A DNA stretch of 64,000 nt from Selenomonas ruminantium subsp. ruminantium ATCC 12561 (GCF_000424065.1 NZ_AUJE01000017.1:19745-83744); one strand, 5' to 3'. Positions 1-9,358 are shown, counted from the first letter of the stretch. Made by a program: numbers and translations. The notes: a model not told the origin generated them from the sequence alone.

Positions 1-1628
1 TTACGAATTAAATACTTTATCAATGAAAAATATTGACTCTCTTTAATTTCTCCAAACGCATCATTCCCACTAAATGATTCTATATCTTTTCCATCAAAAA
101 TATCGTCAATATTTTCACGATTAATCATTTCTCTTAATCGCCAAGATGGTAATTCTTCTATCAATCTTTTTAACCTATTAATTTCTTTTAAATTTTTGCT
201 TGTTTTATTATTATTTCGTGCATCAAACAATTCAATGCATTTTTCTTTTTTAGACATCAAATCGTTTCTTATCTGCTGATTCCATCCCTTTTCTTTCAAT
301 TTGTAATTATAAAACTCATTAATATCATTTTTCGAATTTTGCCACACCAATGCCATTTCTTTATTTTCTTTTTCCAATTCTTTTATTTGATGACTAATAT
401 TTTGTTTTTCGATATTTGCAATTTCATTTTTATATTCGAAAAGACTATGTACATAGCCTCGCCCCAATTGCAAATTGCTATAATCCTTAGGAAATATATT
501 TTTATATATCATCATCGCCAGCATCTTATTGACATCTTGCCCTGTCGTTATTATGTTCTTGCTGTAAACGCTAAATTCATTAGCTATATTTTTCAATAAT
601 CTCATATCATCTATATAAAAAGATACTTCTTGTAAAAATTGCGAATCAAAAGACGGCCACGCTTGCATTGATTTAAAAATTTCAATAATCTTTTCATATG
701 AATTCGAAGCATCCATAACAGGGACAATCGGAAGAATAAAATCAAAAAACTTCGTTCTATCCTTTGACATAAACATGTCATCCTTAAGCAAATATATAAA
801 TTTTAGTGGTTTAGCTTTATCTCTTATTCTTTTAATGTTAACCAAACGATTAACTTCTTTTAGTTGCTGAAATATATATACCGAATTATATCTATCAATA
901 TCTTCAAACACAATCACATTTACTTTTGATTGATTAAAAATATACAACACTTCATCAAGGTGTCTATCAAATAAGGATTCTTCCTTCTTGTCAAATAATT
1001 CAATCTCACTATCGGCTATCTTAATTTTCTTAAAGCATCCTTGACGCTTCTGATATAGCACCACCTTACCAATCAAAAGAACAGATATAATAACAACAAT
1101 AAATCCGACCACAAATACCATCCACGGATACAGAGTAAACCACAGCCAGTTCTCAAGTATCCCCCCCACACTAGTTAAATACTGTTTCCATAAATCATAT
1201 TTAACAATATACCAAATCAATATTCCCCATACAGCTACAACCGAAACATTACCTATTATCGGCCATTTTTTCTCTTCCCGCTTTATTTGAAACTTTGTTA
1301 AAGGAATATTATCTACACCAACTTGATGTATCAACTGATTTAAAATTTTACCTTCTAATCTTTTTTCACTAATTGAACTACTTTTTTCATCACTATCATC
1401 ATCTTGTCCATCTACATTTTTAAATTGAGATAAAGATATGTGTATAAATTTTATATCATCGTGTTTTTTCTTGTATGTTTCTAAAACACTGCTCTTCCCT
1501 GCACCATACGAGCCAGAAATTGCTATATTTTTTAATTCATCTTCCCTAAATATATAATCCAATTCTTTTTCATATCCTTTGATGTTCGCATCTATTGTAG
1601 GGGTTAATTTTTGATATTCATATGTCAT
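1..1628 (-). CDS. KAP/YobI-like membrane P-loop NTPase (3' end beyond window)
   Basis: The frame is open from an ATG at 1628 to the left edge (542 residues, C terminus missing). The start follows AGGAGG with 10 bases of spacing. Walker A is GSYGAGKSS at about residues 39-47 and Walker B is VIVFEDIDR at about 238-246. Two strongly hydrophobic segments (about 123-142 and 163-192) lie between them, the hallmark of KAP-family NTPases, which expose the ATPase to the cytoplasm. After residue 350 come charged helical stretches that look like coiled coil. The gene is much more AT-rich than the hsd genes beside it, which suggests separate acquisition. KAP NTPases are linked to membrane-associated complexes and sometimes phage defence; a defence role here is inferred from position only. 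Confidence 0.8.
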   Translation of the reverse strand, partial: MTYEYQKLTPTIDANIKGYEKELDYIFREDELKNIAISGSYGAGKSSVLETYKKKHDDIKFIHISLSQFKNVDGQDDDSDEKSSSISEKRLEGKILNQLIHQVGVDNIPLTKFQIKREEKKWPIIGNVSVVAVWGILIWYIVKYDLWKQYLTSVGGILENWLWFTLYPWMVFVVGFIVVIISVLLIGKVVLYQKRQGCFKKIKIADSEIELFDKKEESLFDRHLDEVLYIFNQSKVNVIVFEDIDRYNSVYIFQQLKEVNRLVNIKRIRDKAKPLKFIYLLKDDMFMSKDRTKFFDFILPIVPVMDASNSYEKIIEIFKSMQAWPSFDSQFLQEVSFYIDDMRLLKNIANEFSVYSKNIITTGQDVNKMLAMMIYKNIFPKDYSNLQLGRGYVHSLFEYKNEIANIEKQNISHQIKELEKENKEMALVWQNSKNDINEFYNYKLKEKGWNQQIRNDLMSKKEKCIELFDARNNNKTSKNLKEINRLKRLIEELPSWRLREMINRENIDDIFDGKDIESFSGNDAFGEIKESQYFSLIKYLIR

Positions 1629-1665
1629 TATTTCCTTACCTCCTTGTATTCCACTCATCACTCTT

Positions 1666-1694
1666 ATATTAGCAGAACAACTTTTCAAACACAA
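1666..1694 (-). promoter_or_regulatory. Promoter of the KAP-like NTPase gene
   Basis: On the minus strand a -35 TTGTGT (1689-1694) and a -10 TAATAT (1666-1671) are separated by 17 bases, about 40 bases upstream of the start codon. Together with the terminator behind hsdR this makes the NTPase gene an independent transcription unit. Confidence 0.5.
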
Positions 1695-1783
1695 TACCAT
1701 TGTCATCTATTCTATTTTTCTCCATTCTACACTCACAATTTCATATAATCTTTTCCTAATGCACTTTTACTTTATATCTTGTC

Positions 1784-1808
1784 AATAAAAACGCCCTCGC
1801 CAAGGGCG
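1784..1808 (-). terminator. Intrinsic terminator after hsdR
   Basis: A hairpin with arms CGCCCT/AGGGCG (1792-1808) is followed on the minus strand by a T-rich tract (1784-1791). It lies about 45 bases past the hsdR stop. The rest of 1629-1850 holds only the promoter of the next gene. Confidence 0.75.
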
Positions 1809-1850
1809 AAGGGCACTACTCAAATCACAATATATATTTACAAAAGCTCC

Positions 1851-4800
1851 TCACTTCTCCCGCAATGGCCGGATTTTTTCAATCAGCTCGATAACAGCGT
1901 CTTTGGCATTGCGATTGTATTTTAACTTGCTGACGCCCTCGTGGTTTTGCTTATAGGCTTCGTAGTCTGTAACGAGGGATATTTTATCGCCCTTTCTAAA
2001 GGTATTCAATATGGCCAGCACATCTTTTTTCTGTGCACACCATTCTTTCGTGAAGCTGTTAATCTGCTGCGCGATAATTTCCTCGATACGGGTTTCAATC
2101 ACCGTCATGGCATCAAGGCCCTTATATTTCAGCGGGTCTTTCTTCATATCTTCCCAGAAGCCGCCAATGACATCCGCCAGCGCCGGATTCGTTTCACGGA
2201 GTTTATCGATATGGCTGTCAATGGCAGTATCTTCGATAGGCTCCACGATAAGCTCATCTTCCCTGGGCATATAGTTCTGAATCAACGACACGATATAACG
2301 GTAGTCAATGGTCACGCTGCGGATATTCTCAATCTCATAGCCGATATCCACCACCACAGGCTCCTCATCACTCGTCGGCGTTTTCAGTTCTTCAATGACA
2401 TTATGATACTTGCCGCCGTACTCCGTCAGACACTCCTTCACAATGCCGTAATCGCCGAACTCCTTGTCCTCCCATTCCTGATAAACCTGAATCTCACCGC
2501 TGAGGCGGTCAACTTTCTGAAAGGCCTTGGCAAATTTCTGCATGGCGCTGCGGTCACCCATAATTGTTTCCACAGCCTCCGGCGTTGCAGCAATGCTTTT
2601 AAGTTCTGCCAATGCTTCCTGAAACTCCTTTTCGATTTCCGCAAAGGTCGGAGCACTGACTTCCTTTGTGCCGCCGTTGCTATACAGGAGCAAAGCACCA
2701 TCCACAGCAGTCTGGTACTGCGCCGACCGCTGAAAAATCACCACCATGCCATAACGCTTGCTCTTGTCAAAAATGCGGTTGGTGCGGCTGAATGCCTGAA
2801 TGATATTCTGCGGGGCCATCGGCGGGCGGTCTACAAAGAGAATTGCGCAGGGTGGCGCATCAAAACCGGTCAGCAGACGGTCAACCACAATGACAATATC
2901 CAACTGTTCTTTCCGCTGTTTATAACGCCCCTTCTTCCGAGCCAAACGGTCATTGAGATTGGTGTTGTAGGCCTGCAAACTGTCCAGCGCGAATTTCGTG
3001 CCAAACATTTCGTTGTAATCGGCCAAAGATTCCTTCATCGTCTGCTGATTGGCTAGCGAATCTTCGTCGTTTTCCGTCACCGTATAGGTAATGGCAATCT
3101 TGGGGAAGTCCACACACTTCTCCCGAATGGAGGGCGACACATTCCCGCCCGCAATGAATTCCTTGAACAGTTGATAGTACCGTTGAGCAATCTCAATGGA
3201 AGGCACAGTAAGAATCGCCTCATAAGCCTCCCCTTGCGGGGCATTCAGACGAAACTTGCCCGCCGCCTTGTTGATGATGTACTTCACTACACCACGGCGA
3301 TGGTTGTCATTGTCGTAAATATCCGTGCCTACATTCTTGTAATAAGCGGCGAAAACCTTTTCCTCCAGCTTGTCCGGCTCCATATTGGCCAGTTCATCAG
3401 CATTGGCCACCTGCAATTTCTCGCCAAGTTCCAGCAGCTGGTCATGGGACACAGAATCCTTGTAATCAATCTGGAACCCCAGAACGGCATTATTATGCAA
3501 GGCCTCCTTGATGGTGTAATTGTGCAGACAGGGGCCATACAGCGCTTCCGTGGTGCGGGCCAAATCCCCTTTGCGCTGGCGCTTGTTCTCGTCAAAAATC
3601 GGCGTACCGGTAAAACCATACCACAGGGAATTACTAAAGAACTTCTGCAACTCCCGCTGGGTTTCCGGCGTAACCGTGCGGTGGCACTCATCCACCACAA
3701 AAGCAATGCACATGCCATGCAGGCGCTTGGCCGTAGCGGAATCCTTCTTTGCTTCGCTATTGTAGCGCTTCATGATAATCTGCATCTTTTGAATGGTGGT
3801 AACAATCACCACGCGGTCTTTGTTCTTGAGTTTTTGCAACAGGTCATGGACATTATCGGTTTCGTCCACATCAATGATGTCATTTTCCGCATAAGCCTTG
3901 AAAGAAATCGAAGTCTGCTGATCGAGGTCTTTGCGGTCAATGAGGAAAATGGTCTTATCAATCCCCGGAATCAAAATGAGATTCTTGGCTACCGTGTAAG
4001 AAGTCAAAGTCTTGCCGGAACCCGTCGTATGCCAGACAAAGCCCGACTCCTGCCGCTGGGAGGACTGCTTGACGGCTTCAATGGCATGCACCTGATAGGG
4101 CCGCAGCAAAATCAGCTTATGCCGCTCCGCATCCACCACACTGTAATGCCCCACCATCTCATGCGCTTCTGGAATCCGCAAAACTTCCTTGGCAAATTCC
4201 AGATAATTTTCCACCGGCTCATTGTTCTTGTTAACCCACGAAGTCAAAAAACGCTCATTGAGGTTTGAGCCGGTATCGGCGGCAATATAGCGGGTGTTGC
4301 TGCCATTGCTGATGACAAACATCTGCACCATGCCAAAAAGCCCACGGAACTTCCCTTCCAGACTGTATTTCTTTATCTGACGGAAAGCATCCATATAGGG
4401 ATGGTCCTGGTTCTTGAGTTCAATATGAATCATGGGCAGGCCGTTAATCAGCAAAGTCACATCAAAGCGGCGCTCACGGTCATCATCATCCTGCTTGTCG
4501 GAAACAAACTGGTTGATGACCTCATAAGATGACCTGCCCCCGGCGATTTCCCGATTGCTAACCGCCATGAGGTGGATTGTGCCTTTGGCCGCATCTTCAC
4601 GCGTCAAAGGGATAACCGCTTCACCATTCTCCCCCGCCAGCCACAAAGCCGCCTTGTAAGGAGTCTTGGCTACATCCAGCATATATTCCCGAATCTGATG
4701 AAACTCGGCATCCGTTACAGGCTCACCATCAAGCACAGCAAGATTGTTCTGATTCAGCTTCGCCCGGAAATTTGCCCAAAGGGATTCCTCGTCTACAATA

Positions 4801-4883
4801 TCCTTACGATAAGTCCATTGGGAAACATCTCCCGTGAGCTGCTTAATCAGCGCCCATTCCATCGACACTTCGCTTTGTGCCAT
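1851..4883 (-). CDS. hsdR: Type I restriction enzyme, R subunit (HsdR)
   Basis: A 1010-residue motor and nuclease subunit of a type I restriction-modification complex: it translocates and cleaves DNA lacking the HsdM mark. The N-terminal PD-(D/E)XK nuclease shows D141 and the E155-L-K157 triad. The superfamily 2 helicase core follows, with Walker A HTTGSGKT near 285-292 and DECH at 398-401. The C-terminal part is the helical region that docks on the methyltransferase core. I chose ATG 4883 over the upstream TTG (4889) because AGGAGG lies 8 bases before it. It is the last gene of the hsd operon, 20 bases downstream of the YhcG-type gene. No truncation or missing motif is seen. Confidence 0.95.
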   Translation of the reverse strand: MAQSEVSMEWALIKQLTGDVSQWTYRKDIVDEESLWANFRAKLNQNNLAVLDGEPVTDAEFHQIREYMLDVAKTPYKAALWLAGENGEAVIPLTREDAAKGTIHLMAVSNREIAGGRSSYEVINQFVSDKQDDDDRERRFDVTLLINGLPMIHIELKNQDHPYMDAFRQIKKYSLEGKFRGLFGMVQMFVISNGSNTRYIAADTGSNLNERFLTSWVNKNNEPVENYLEFAKEVLRIPEAHEMVGHYSVVDAERHKLILLRPYQVHAIEAVKQSSQRQESGFVWHTTGSGKTLTSYTVAKNLILIPGIDKTIFLIDRKDLDQQTSISFKAYAENDIIDVDETDNVHDLLQKLKNKDRVVIVTTIQKMQIIMKRYNSEAKKDSATAKRLHGMCIAFVVDECHRTVTPETQRELQKFFSNSLWYGFTGTPIFDENKRQRKGDLARTTEALYGPCLHNYTIKEALHNNAVLGFQIDYKDSVSHDQLLELGEKLQVANADELANMEPDKLEEKVFAAYYKNVGTDIYDNDNHRRGVVKYIINKAAGKFRLNAPQGEAYEAILTVPSIEIAQRYYQLFKEFIAGGNVSPSIREKCVDFPKIAITYTVTENDEDSLANQQTMKESLADYNEMFGTKFALDSLQAYNTNLNDRLARKKGRYKQRKEQLDIVIVVDRLLTGFDAPPCAILFVDRPPMAPQNIIQAFSRTNRIFDKSKRYGMVVIFQRSAQYQTAVDGALLLYSNGGTKEVSAPTFAEIEKEFQEALAELKSIAATPEAVETIMGDRSAMQKFAKAFQKVDRLSGEIQVYQEWEDKEFGDYGIVKECLTEYGGKYHNVIEELKTPTSDEEPVVVDIGYEIENIRSVTIDYRYIVSLIQNYMPREDELIVEPIEDTAIDSHIDKLRETNPALADVIGGFWEDMKKDPLKYKGLDAMTVIETRIEEIIAQQINSFTKEWCAQKKDVLAILNTFRKGDKISLVTDYEAYKQNHEGVSKLKYNRNAKDAVIELIEKIRPLREK

Positions 4884-4903
4884 GCTCAATTCCTCCTGCT
4901 ATG

Positions 4904-5917
4904 TTATTCTTCTTTCGCCAGAGGAAGCTCCTGCAAGCGCAGTTCCTTTTTGAGTTCTTCCTCCGTGGGCATATAAGGCATATATTTTGACGCATAAATA
5001 TGGGTGCTGTTGTCGCTCCCCATCGTATACTTCACTACGGCCTCATTCTTCTCCGCGCAAAGGACAATCCCAATAGGCTCATTGTCGCCTTCATTGCGCA
5101 TATTGGCCTTGTAATAATTCACATACATCTGCATCTGACCAATATCCTGATGTTTAACCTTGCCCAGCTTCAAATCAATAAGAACAAAGCATTTGAGAAT
5201 GTAGTTATAGAACACAAGGTCAATATAGAAATCATCGCCGTCAAGCGAAATACGCTTCTGTCTGGCCACAAAGGAAAAGCCACGCCCCAGCTCCAGTAGG
5301 AACTGTTGCAAATGCTCAATAATCCCCTGTTCAATATCCCGCTCATAGAACTCTGGTGAAGGCTTCAGTTCCAGAAACTCCAACACATAAGGGTCACGAA
5401 TAAAATCGCGATAAGGTGCCATTCCCTTATCCGTCGCTGTCTGTGGTAGTCTTTCGGTTGTCTTTTGCTGAGAAACCGTGCGCTGATAGGCAAAGGTCGT
5501 AATCTGTCGCTCCAGTTCCCGACTGCTCCATCCTGCGGCAGCACATTCTTCGGCATAAAACTCCCTAGCCTTGGAATCCGCCACCCGCATCAACATACGA
5601 TAATGCGTCCAACTCAAATTGCTACGCAGTGCGTAGCAATTTGGAAAGCACCGATAAAACTGCCGCATATTCCGCAAATTGGCATAAGAATAACCTTTGC
5701 CAAATTCAGCCGTCAGCTTAGCGGAAACTTGTTGCAGAACTCCTTTTCCGTACTCTGCCTGCTTGCCATCACAAGCCTTGTCCAACTGCTGACCAACTTC
5801 CCAATATATCTGCACCATGCCAGCATTTACTGTCTGTTGTACCTTATGCTGTACATGAATTATGCTTTGTCTGATTTCGCCGTAAATATCCTGTGATACC
5901 TTTTCAACTTCATTCAT
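4904..5917 (-). CDS. yhcG: YhcG-type PD-(D/E)XK nuclease (DUF1016)
   Basis: A 337-residue protein of the DUF1016/YhcG family. The N-terminal helical part contains the family segment LSWTHYRMLMRV. The C-terminal half carries a PD-(D/E)XK-like core, IDLVFYN...FVLIDLKLG. Family members are often encoded inside type I restriction loci; their role is not settled and DNA junction or replication-linked cleavage has been proposed. Longer TTG, GTG and ATG starts exist upstream, but ATG 5917 has GGGGGTGAT, nearly a full anti-SD match, at good spacing. The gene starts 20 bases after the hsdS stop. A perfect 12-bp inverted repeat lies inside the gene at 5616-5642. Confidence 0.85.
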   Translation of the reverse strand: MNEVEKVSQDIYGEIRQSIIHVQHKVQQTVNAGMVQIYWEVGQQLDKACDGKQAEYGKGVLQQVSAKLTAEFGKGYSYANLRNMRQFYRCFPNCYALRSNLSWTHYRMLMRVADSKAREFYAEECAAAGWSSRELERQITTFAYQRTVSQQKTTERLPQTATDKGMAPYRDFIRDPYVLEFLELKPSPEFYERDIEQGIIEHLQQFLLELGRGFSFVARQKRISLDGDDFYIDLVFYNYILKCFVLIDLKLGKVKHQDIGQMQMYVNYYKANMRNEGDNEPIGIVLCAEKNEAVVKYTMGSDNSTHIYASKYMPYMPTEEELKKELRLQELPLAKEE

Positions 5918-5937
5918 AACCATCACCCCCAACGACT

Positions 5938-7158
5938 TTATTTCTCAGGAAACATATTTTGCAACATATATTTCTTGATTTCTTTTAAGGTCTCATGCTT
6001 ACGCTGATGAAGGTCGATAAGGTTGTCCAGATTGTTAAAATGCTCACCAATCTTGGTCTGTTCTTCTTTTGTTGGGCACATAATCCCATATTCCGCATAT
6101 TCCTGTGCATTAACACCAGGTTGCCCTGAACGCTGTGATGTGACAGCTATATACTTTGAATATGCCTCCGTCAATGTGTTCTGAAATACAAACTGGGCAT
6201 CATATTCAGGTTTTACCCTTGCTCTAATTAGAAATCCAGCAAAATACATCAGCCCGTCAGACGGCTTATAAATATAGCTTTTGCCTACACTGGCACCTGT
6301 TCTAGCAAACAAAATGTCCCCTTCAGCTACCTTATAGTCATCAGCTTTTGATAAATCTGTATCTGGTGAAGTTATGCCTTCACTTATAAAATTATGCGAA
6401 TCATCATCAATATCTGTTATACGAATATATGCGTTGATTCCATCGTACTCCTTGGCAGCAGCGTTAAGTCCGTAATCGAATGATGTTGCAATATCACCCA
6501 GCTTCCGCTGTTCCCAATCGCCAGTAAATCCAGCAAAGCGAATCTCTGGAACTTTTTCTCCTTTTTTCGGAAACATTTTTTGAAGCATATACTTCTTTAC
6601 TTTTTTCAGTTCATCACACTTACGCTGATGAAGGGCGATAAGGTTGTCCAGATTAGCAAAATACGCCCCAATCTGCTTCTGCTCCTCAAATTCAGGGAAT
6701 GAAGCGGGAATAGTTGACAATGTAGGAAATTGAACACGTTGCTTCTCAATTAGTGTCCCAGTTGCATAGTTTTTGTACAGTAATATGGCTTGTGGACTTT
6801 TTAACCATGTATTGATGTAATAAGAATCATAGCCATCCTTCGCAATCATAGTTGTGTAATATCCTGAAACAGCGACACTTTTGGCCATTCCGTTATACCC
6901 AACAGCCCCTAATGTCATGTTCATAGGATTATAAACAATATCGCCAGGACGAACTTCCTTAAAATTATCTTCCTTCTTTACGAGAAACTCTCTGTTGTAT
7001 CTTTCAGTCTTTGGCGTTAATCCTGCCTCAACCGTAAGGCTCCATAATTCCACTTCATCCTCTGCAGGATTGACATAATTTGTTGTCTGCTCAAATACTT
7101 CTCCCAACTTCCGCTGTTCCCAATCATCCGTAAATCCCTTAAATCGCAATTTAGGCAT
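5938..7158 (-). CDS. hsdS: Type I restriction enzyme, specificity subunit (HsdS)
   Basis: A 406-residue DNA-recognition subunit with the usual two-fold layout. Each half has a target recognition domain introduced by a DWEQRKLG motif and followed by a long helical spacer (QRKCDELKKVKKYMLQ and QRKHETLKEIKKYMLQ). The two recognition domains differ, so the enzyme should recognise a bipartite asymmetric site. ATG 7158 is preferred over ATG 7164 because GAGGG abuts the first ATG but is 6 bases from the second. Between hsdM and hsdS lie an interrupted small ORF and a cluster of TGACNNGTCA palindromes. No invertible repeats or second hsdS copy is visible, so phase variation by inversion is not supported. 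Confidence 0.93.
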   Translation of the reverse strand: MPKLRFKGFTDDWEQRKLGEVFEQTTNYVNPAEDEVELWSLTVEAGLTPKTERYNREFLVKKEDNFKEVRPGDIVYNPMNMTLGAVGYNGMAKSVAVSGYYTTMIAKDGYDSYYINTWLKSPQAILLYKNYATGTLIEKQRVQFPTLSTIPASFPEFEEQKQIGAYFANLDNLIALHQRKCDELKKVKKYMLQKMFPKKGEKVPEIRFAGFTGDWEQRKLGDIATSFDYGLNAAAKEYDGINAYIRITDIDDDSHNFISEGITSPDTDLSKADDYKVAEGDILFARTGASVGKSYIYKPSDGLMYFAGFLIRARVKPEYDAQFVFQNTLTEAYSKYIAVTSQRSGQPGVNAQEYAEYGIMCPTKEEQTKIGEHFNNLDNLIDLHQRKHETLKEIKKYMLQNMFPEK

Positions 7159-7196
7159 ACGCATCCCTCATCATTCATCATTATTCGTCTTTGACT

Positions 7197-7228
7197 TGAC
7201 CAGTCAAAATCGCCTGTTTGACTTGTCA
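7197..7228. repeat. Pair of TGACNNGTCA palindromes
   Basis: TGACCAGTCA (7197-7206) and TGACTTGTCA (7219-7228) sit in the gap before hsdS. Several further GTCAA or TTGAC half-sites lie around them (7191-7252). They belong to the recurrent palindrome family described in the findings. Confidence 0.7.
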
Positions 7229-7264
7229 AAAGTCAAATGTCAATCGCGTTGACCTAAAATTCCG

Positions 7265-7618
7265 TCAGTCAGCGTCCTTGACCACAAAGCGATATTTTCC
7301 TAAGCCGTGTACGCTTTCTAGCAACCCTTAAGCCTGCATTTTCTTTATCAAGTCTGTTGCCGGACGCGCCGTGATTAACAATACACTCACCACATCACCA
7401 CGTCCAAATATCTTTTCTTTGCCAAAAACCTTATACAAGGTGATTATATTATTTTGGGTCTTTACATTGACCTTGGCTGTCTCTAATCTGGCGAATAGGC
7501 TTTTTTTGCCCCAATATGCTGTATCTTCTTTCCAATCCACATGCAAATAGCGATTTTTCAGCACATTGAACTCACCCAACAGTAAGTTACACATCGCCAC
7601 AAGGCCCCGAAACGCCAC
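7265..7618 (-). pseudogene. Small winged-helix-like ORF interrupted by an in-frame stop
   Basis: The frame starts at GTG 7618 with AGGAGG 11 bases upstream, right behind hsdM. It runs 96 codons to a TAA at 7328-7330. Reading through that stop in the same frame gives another 20 residues (GLLESVHGLGKYRFVVKDAD) before TGA at 7265. The joined end, ARPATDLIKKM then GLLESVHGLGKYRF, resembles the last helix and wing of winged-helix domains found at the C termini of Fic-type or AlbA_2-type proteins. One base change (TTA to TAA) would explain the break. Such proteins often accompany type I restriction genes. The family assignment is weak; the upstream 60 residues match nothing I recognise. Confidence 0.5.
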
Positions 7619-7624
7619 TAAATT

Positions 7625-9238
7625 TCAGCCCTCCTGCAATACCTTAATGAAGTCTGCCAGGACTTCTTCCGTTTCCTTATCCTGACATGTCAAATTATTT
7701 GACATGTCAAGCAGCTCATGCGTTACCTGCTTAATGTCAAGGTCAATCGACTGGATATTGGCGCAGACAGCTTTAAGGTCAACTTCCGGTTCGGGTTCAC
7801 TGGTATCCACATAGCGGGGAATATTGAGATTGTAGTCATTTTCCTTGATTTCTTCAAAGGTGGCCAAATGGGCGAACTTGTCCACATCCTTGCGCTCATC
7901 ATAAGCCGCCATAATCTTGTCGATATGCTCCGCATCCATAAAGTTCTGCGCCTTTTCCTTGCGGAACTCTTTTGACGCGTCAATAAAGAGCACATCACGG
8001 CTCACATGGTCTTTTTTCAGCACGATAATGCAGGTCGGAATGCCCGTATTGAAGAAAATCCCCGCTGGCAGGCCGATAACCGCGTAGATATTGCCATCTT
8101 CCAGCAGGTGTTTACGGATTGTCCCCTCTGCAGCCCCGCGGAACAGAACCCCATGCGGCAGGATAATGCCCATTGTGCCGTTTTCTTTCAGGTGATAGAA
8201 GCCATGAAGCAGGAAGGCAAAATCAGCCTTTGACTTCGGCGCCAGTTTTTCATAACGCTGGAAGCGCGGGTCCGTCAAGAACCCTGCCGCCGCGCTCCAA
8301 TGCTGACTGTATGGAGGATTCATCACAGTAGCATCATAGTTCGTCGGCTCCTCCGTAGGCCAGTCAGCCCCCAAGGTATCGCCATTGCGGAAATGCTGAT
8401 ACTGGAACGGCACATTATGCAAAATCATATTCATGCGGGCCAAGTTGTAGGTGGTATGGGAGATTTCCTGCCCGAAGAACTGAATGCCATTGCGGCAGTC
8501 CTCATTGATATAGCTGCGGGCATGCAAAAGCAGGGAACCCGAACCCATGCAAGGGTCATAGATGGAAAAAGCAGGTTCCCCTTCTTTGCCTTTGGTCACG
8601 ATACGGGTGATAAGTTCCGAAACCGCCTGCGGGGTGTAGAACTCGCCCGCCTTTTTCCCGGAACCGGCGGCAAACTGGCCAATCAGATATTCGTAAGCAT
8701 CCCCCAGGGCATCCGCACCATACTGGGTGAAGTCAATATGCGCCAGTTCCTTCATCACATCCGAAAGCATCGCATTGCGCTTTGCCGGAGTCGTGCCAAG
8801 GCTTTTGGAATCAATATCAAAATCCTCGAACAGGTCTTCATAGAGCTTCTGCCCGCGGATAGCTTCGCCCCCCTGCTCAATATCCCGCATGGCCTGACGC
8901 AGATGGTCGGTGATAAAAGTCTTGTTGTTGATTTCATTGTACAGCGCCGTAAAGGTATACTGCGGCTCAATCGCAAAACTGTAATTTGCCTCCAGCTCGG
9001 CCTTTAAGTCATCCCAATCCTCGCCTTGACGCGCTTCCTCATACAACAGCTGCGCTTCATCAAGACTTTCCGGCTGACGGTCTTCCAACAAGTCAACCAC
9101 CGTATAAAGCTGACGGTCAGACAGATACTTGTAGAAAATCATGCCGAGAAGATAATCCTTGTATTCGTCCGCGCTCATCGTACTGCGCATAACATTAGCG
9201 GCGTTCCATAACGCCTGATTCAATTCCTGTGATGCCAT
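7625..9238 (-). CDS. hsdM: Type I DNA methyltransferase, M subunit (HsdM)
   Basis: A 537-residue N6-adenine DNA methyltransferase, the modification subunit that with HsdS marks self DNA and with HsdR forms the restriction complex. The N-terminal helical domain (about 1-165) precedes the class I SAM-binding fold, with DPCMGSG at 228-234 (motif I) and the catalytic NPPY at 307-310 (motif IV). A long C-terminal helix contacts HsdS. It is the first gene of the operon. A consensus-like promoter stands 53-81 bases upstream. Three TGACNNGTCA palindromes lie inside the gene (7683, 7700, 7973). Confidence 0.95.
   Translation of the reverse strand: MASQELNQALWNAANVMRSTMSADEYKDYLLGMIFYKYLSDRQLYTVVDLLEDRQPESLDEAQLLYEEARQGEDWDDLKAELEANYSFAIEPQYTFTALYNEINNKTFITDHLRQAMRDIEQGGEAIRGQKLYEDLFEDFDIDSKSLGTTPAKRNAMLSDVMKELAHIDFTQYGADALGDAYEYLIGQFAAGSGKKAGEFYTPQAVSELITRIVTKGKEGEPAFSIYDPCMGSGSLLLHARSYINEDCRNGIQFFGQEISHTTYNLARMNMILHNVPFQYQHFRNGDTLGADWPTEEPTNYDATVMNPPYSQHWSAAAGFLTDPRFQRYEKLAPKSKADFAFLLHGFYHLKENGTMGIILPHGVLFRGAAEGTIRKHLLEDGNIYAVIGLPAGIFFNTGIPTCIIVLKKDHVSRDVLFIDASKEFRKEKAQNFMDAEHIDKIMAAYDERKDVDKFAHLATFEEIKENDYNLNIPRYVDTSEPEPEVDLKAVCANIQSIDLDIKQVTHELLDMSNNLTCQDKETEEVLADFIKVLQEG
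7683..7709. repeat. TGACATGTCA pair inside hsdM
   Basis: Two identical copies of TGACATGTCA (7683-7692 and 7700-7709) sit 17 bases apart in the last part of hsdM. A third palindrome of the same family, TGACGCGTCA, is at 7973-7982. Confidence 0.7.
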
Positions 9239-9290
9239 ATCTCTATCATCCCTTGCCCTAATTAATCAGAATCTTGTACCATTGGTATCT

Positions 9291-9319
9291 ATTATACTAG
9301 ATTTATTCTTTGTTTTCAA
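9291..9319 (-). promoter_or_regulatory. Promoter of the hsd operon
   Basis: On the minus strand TTGAAA (9314-9319) and TATAAT (9291-9296) are separated by 17 bases, a near-consensus sigma-70 promoter. The -35 box directly abuts the T-tract of the terminator at 9324-9358, which insulates the operon from upstream transcription. Confidence 0.75.
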
Positions 9320-9358
9320 AAAAGCGACAGCCTCCGTTCCCCAACGAATGGCTATCGC
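9318..9358 (-). terminator. Strong intrinsic terminator upstream of the hsd operon
   Basis: A long hairpin (9324-9358) has outer arms GCGATAGCC/GGCTGTCGC and an inner paired segment TTCGTT/AACGGA around a GGGG loop. Six T residues follow on the minus strand. It would stop transcription coming from the polyamine operon or the remnant region. Confidence 0.75.

Noticed and set aside
1941..4268. Long plus-strand open frames opposite hsdR (371 and 365 codons)
   Set aside because: They are antisense to a clearly conserved HsdR frame, have no Shine-Dalgarno sequence and their translations look like shadow composition.
5938..7158. Phase-variable hsdS by inversion
   Set aside because: The two half-repeats of hsdS are direct repeats of the normal two-domain layout; no inverted copies, second hsdS or recombinase gene lies nearby.
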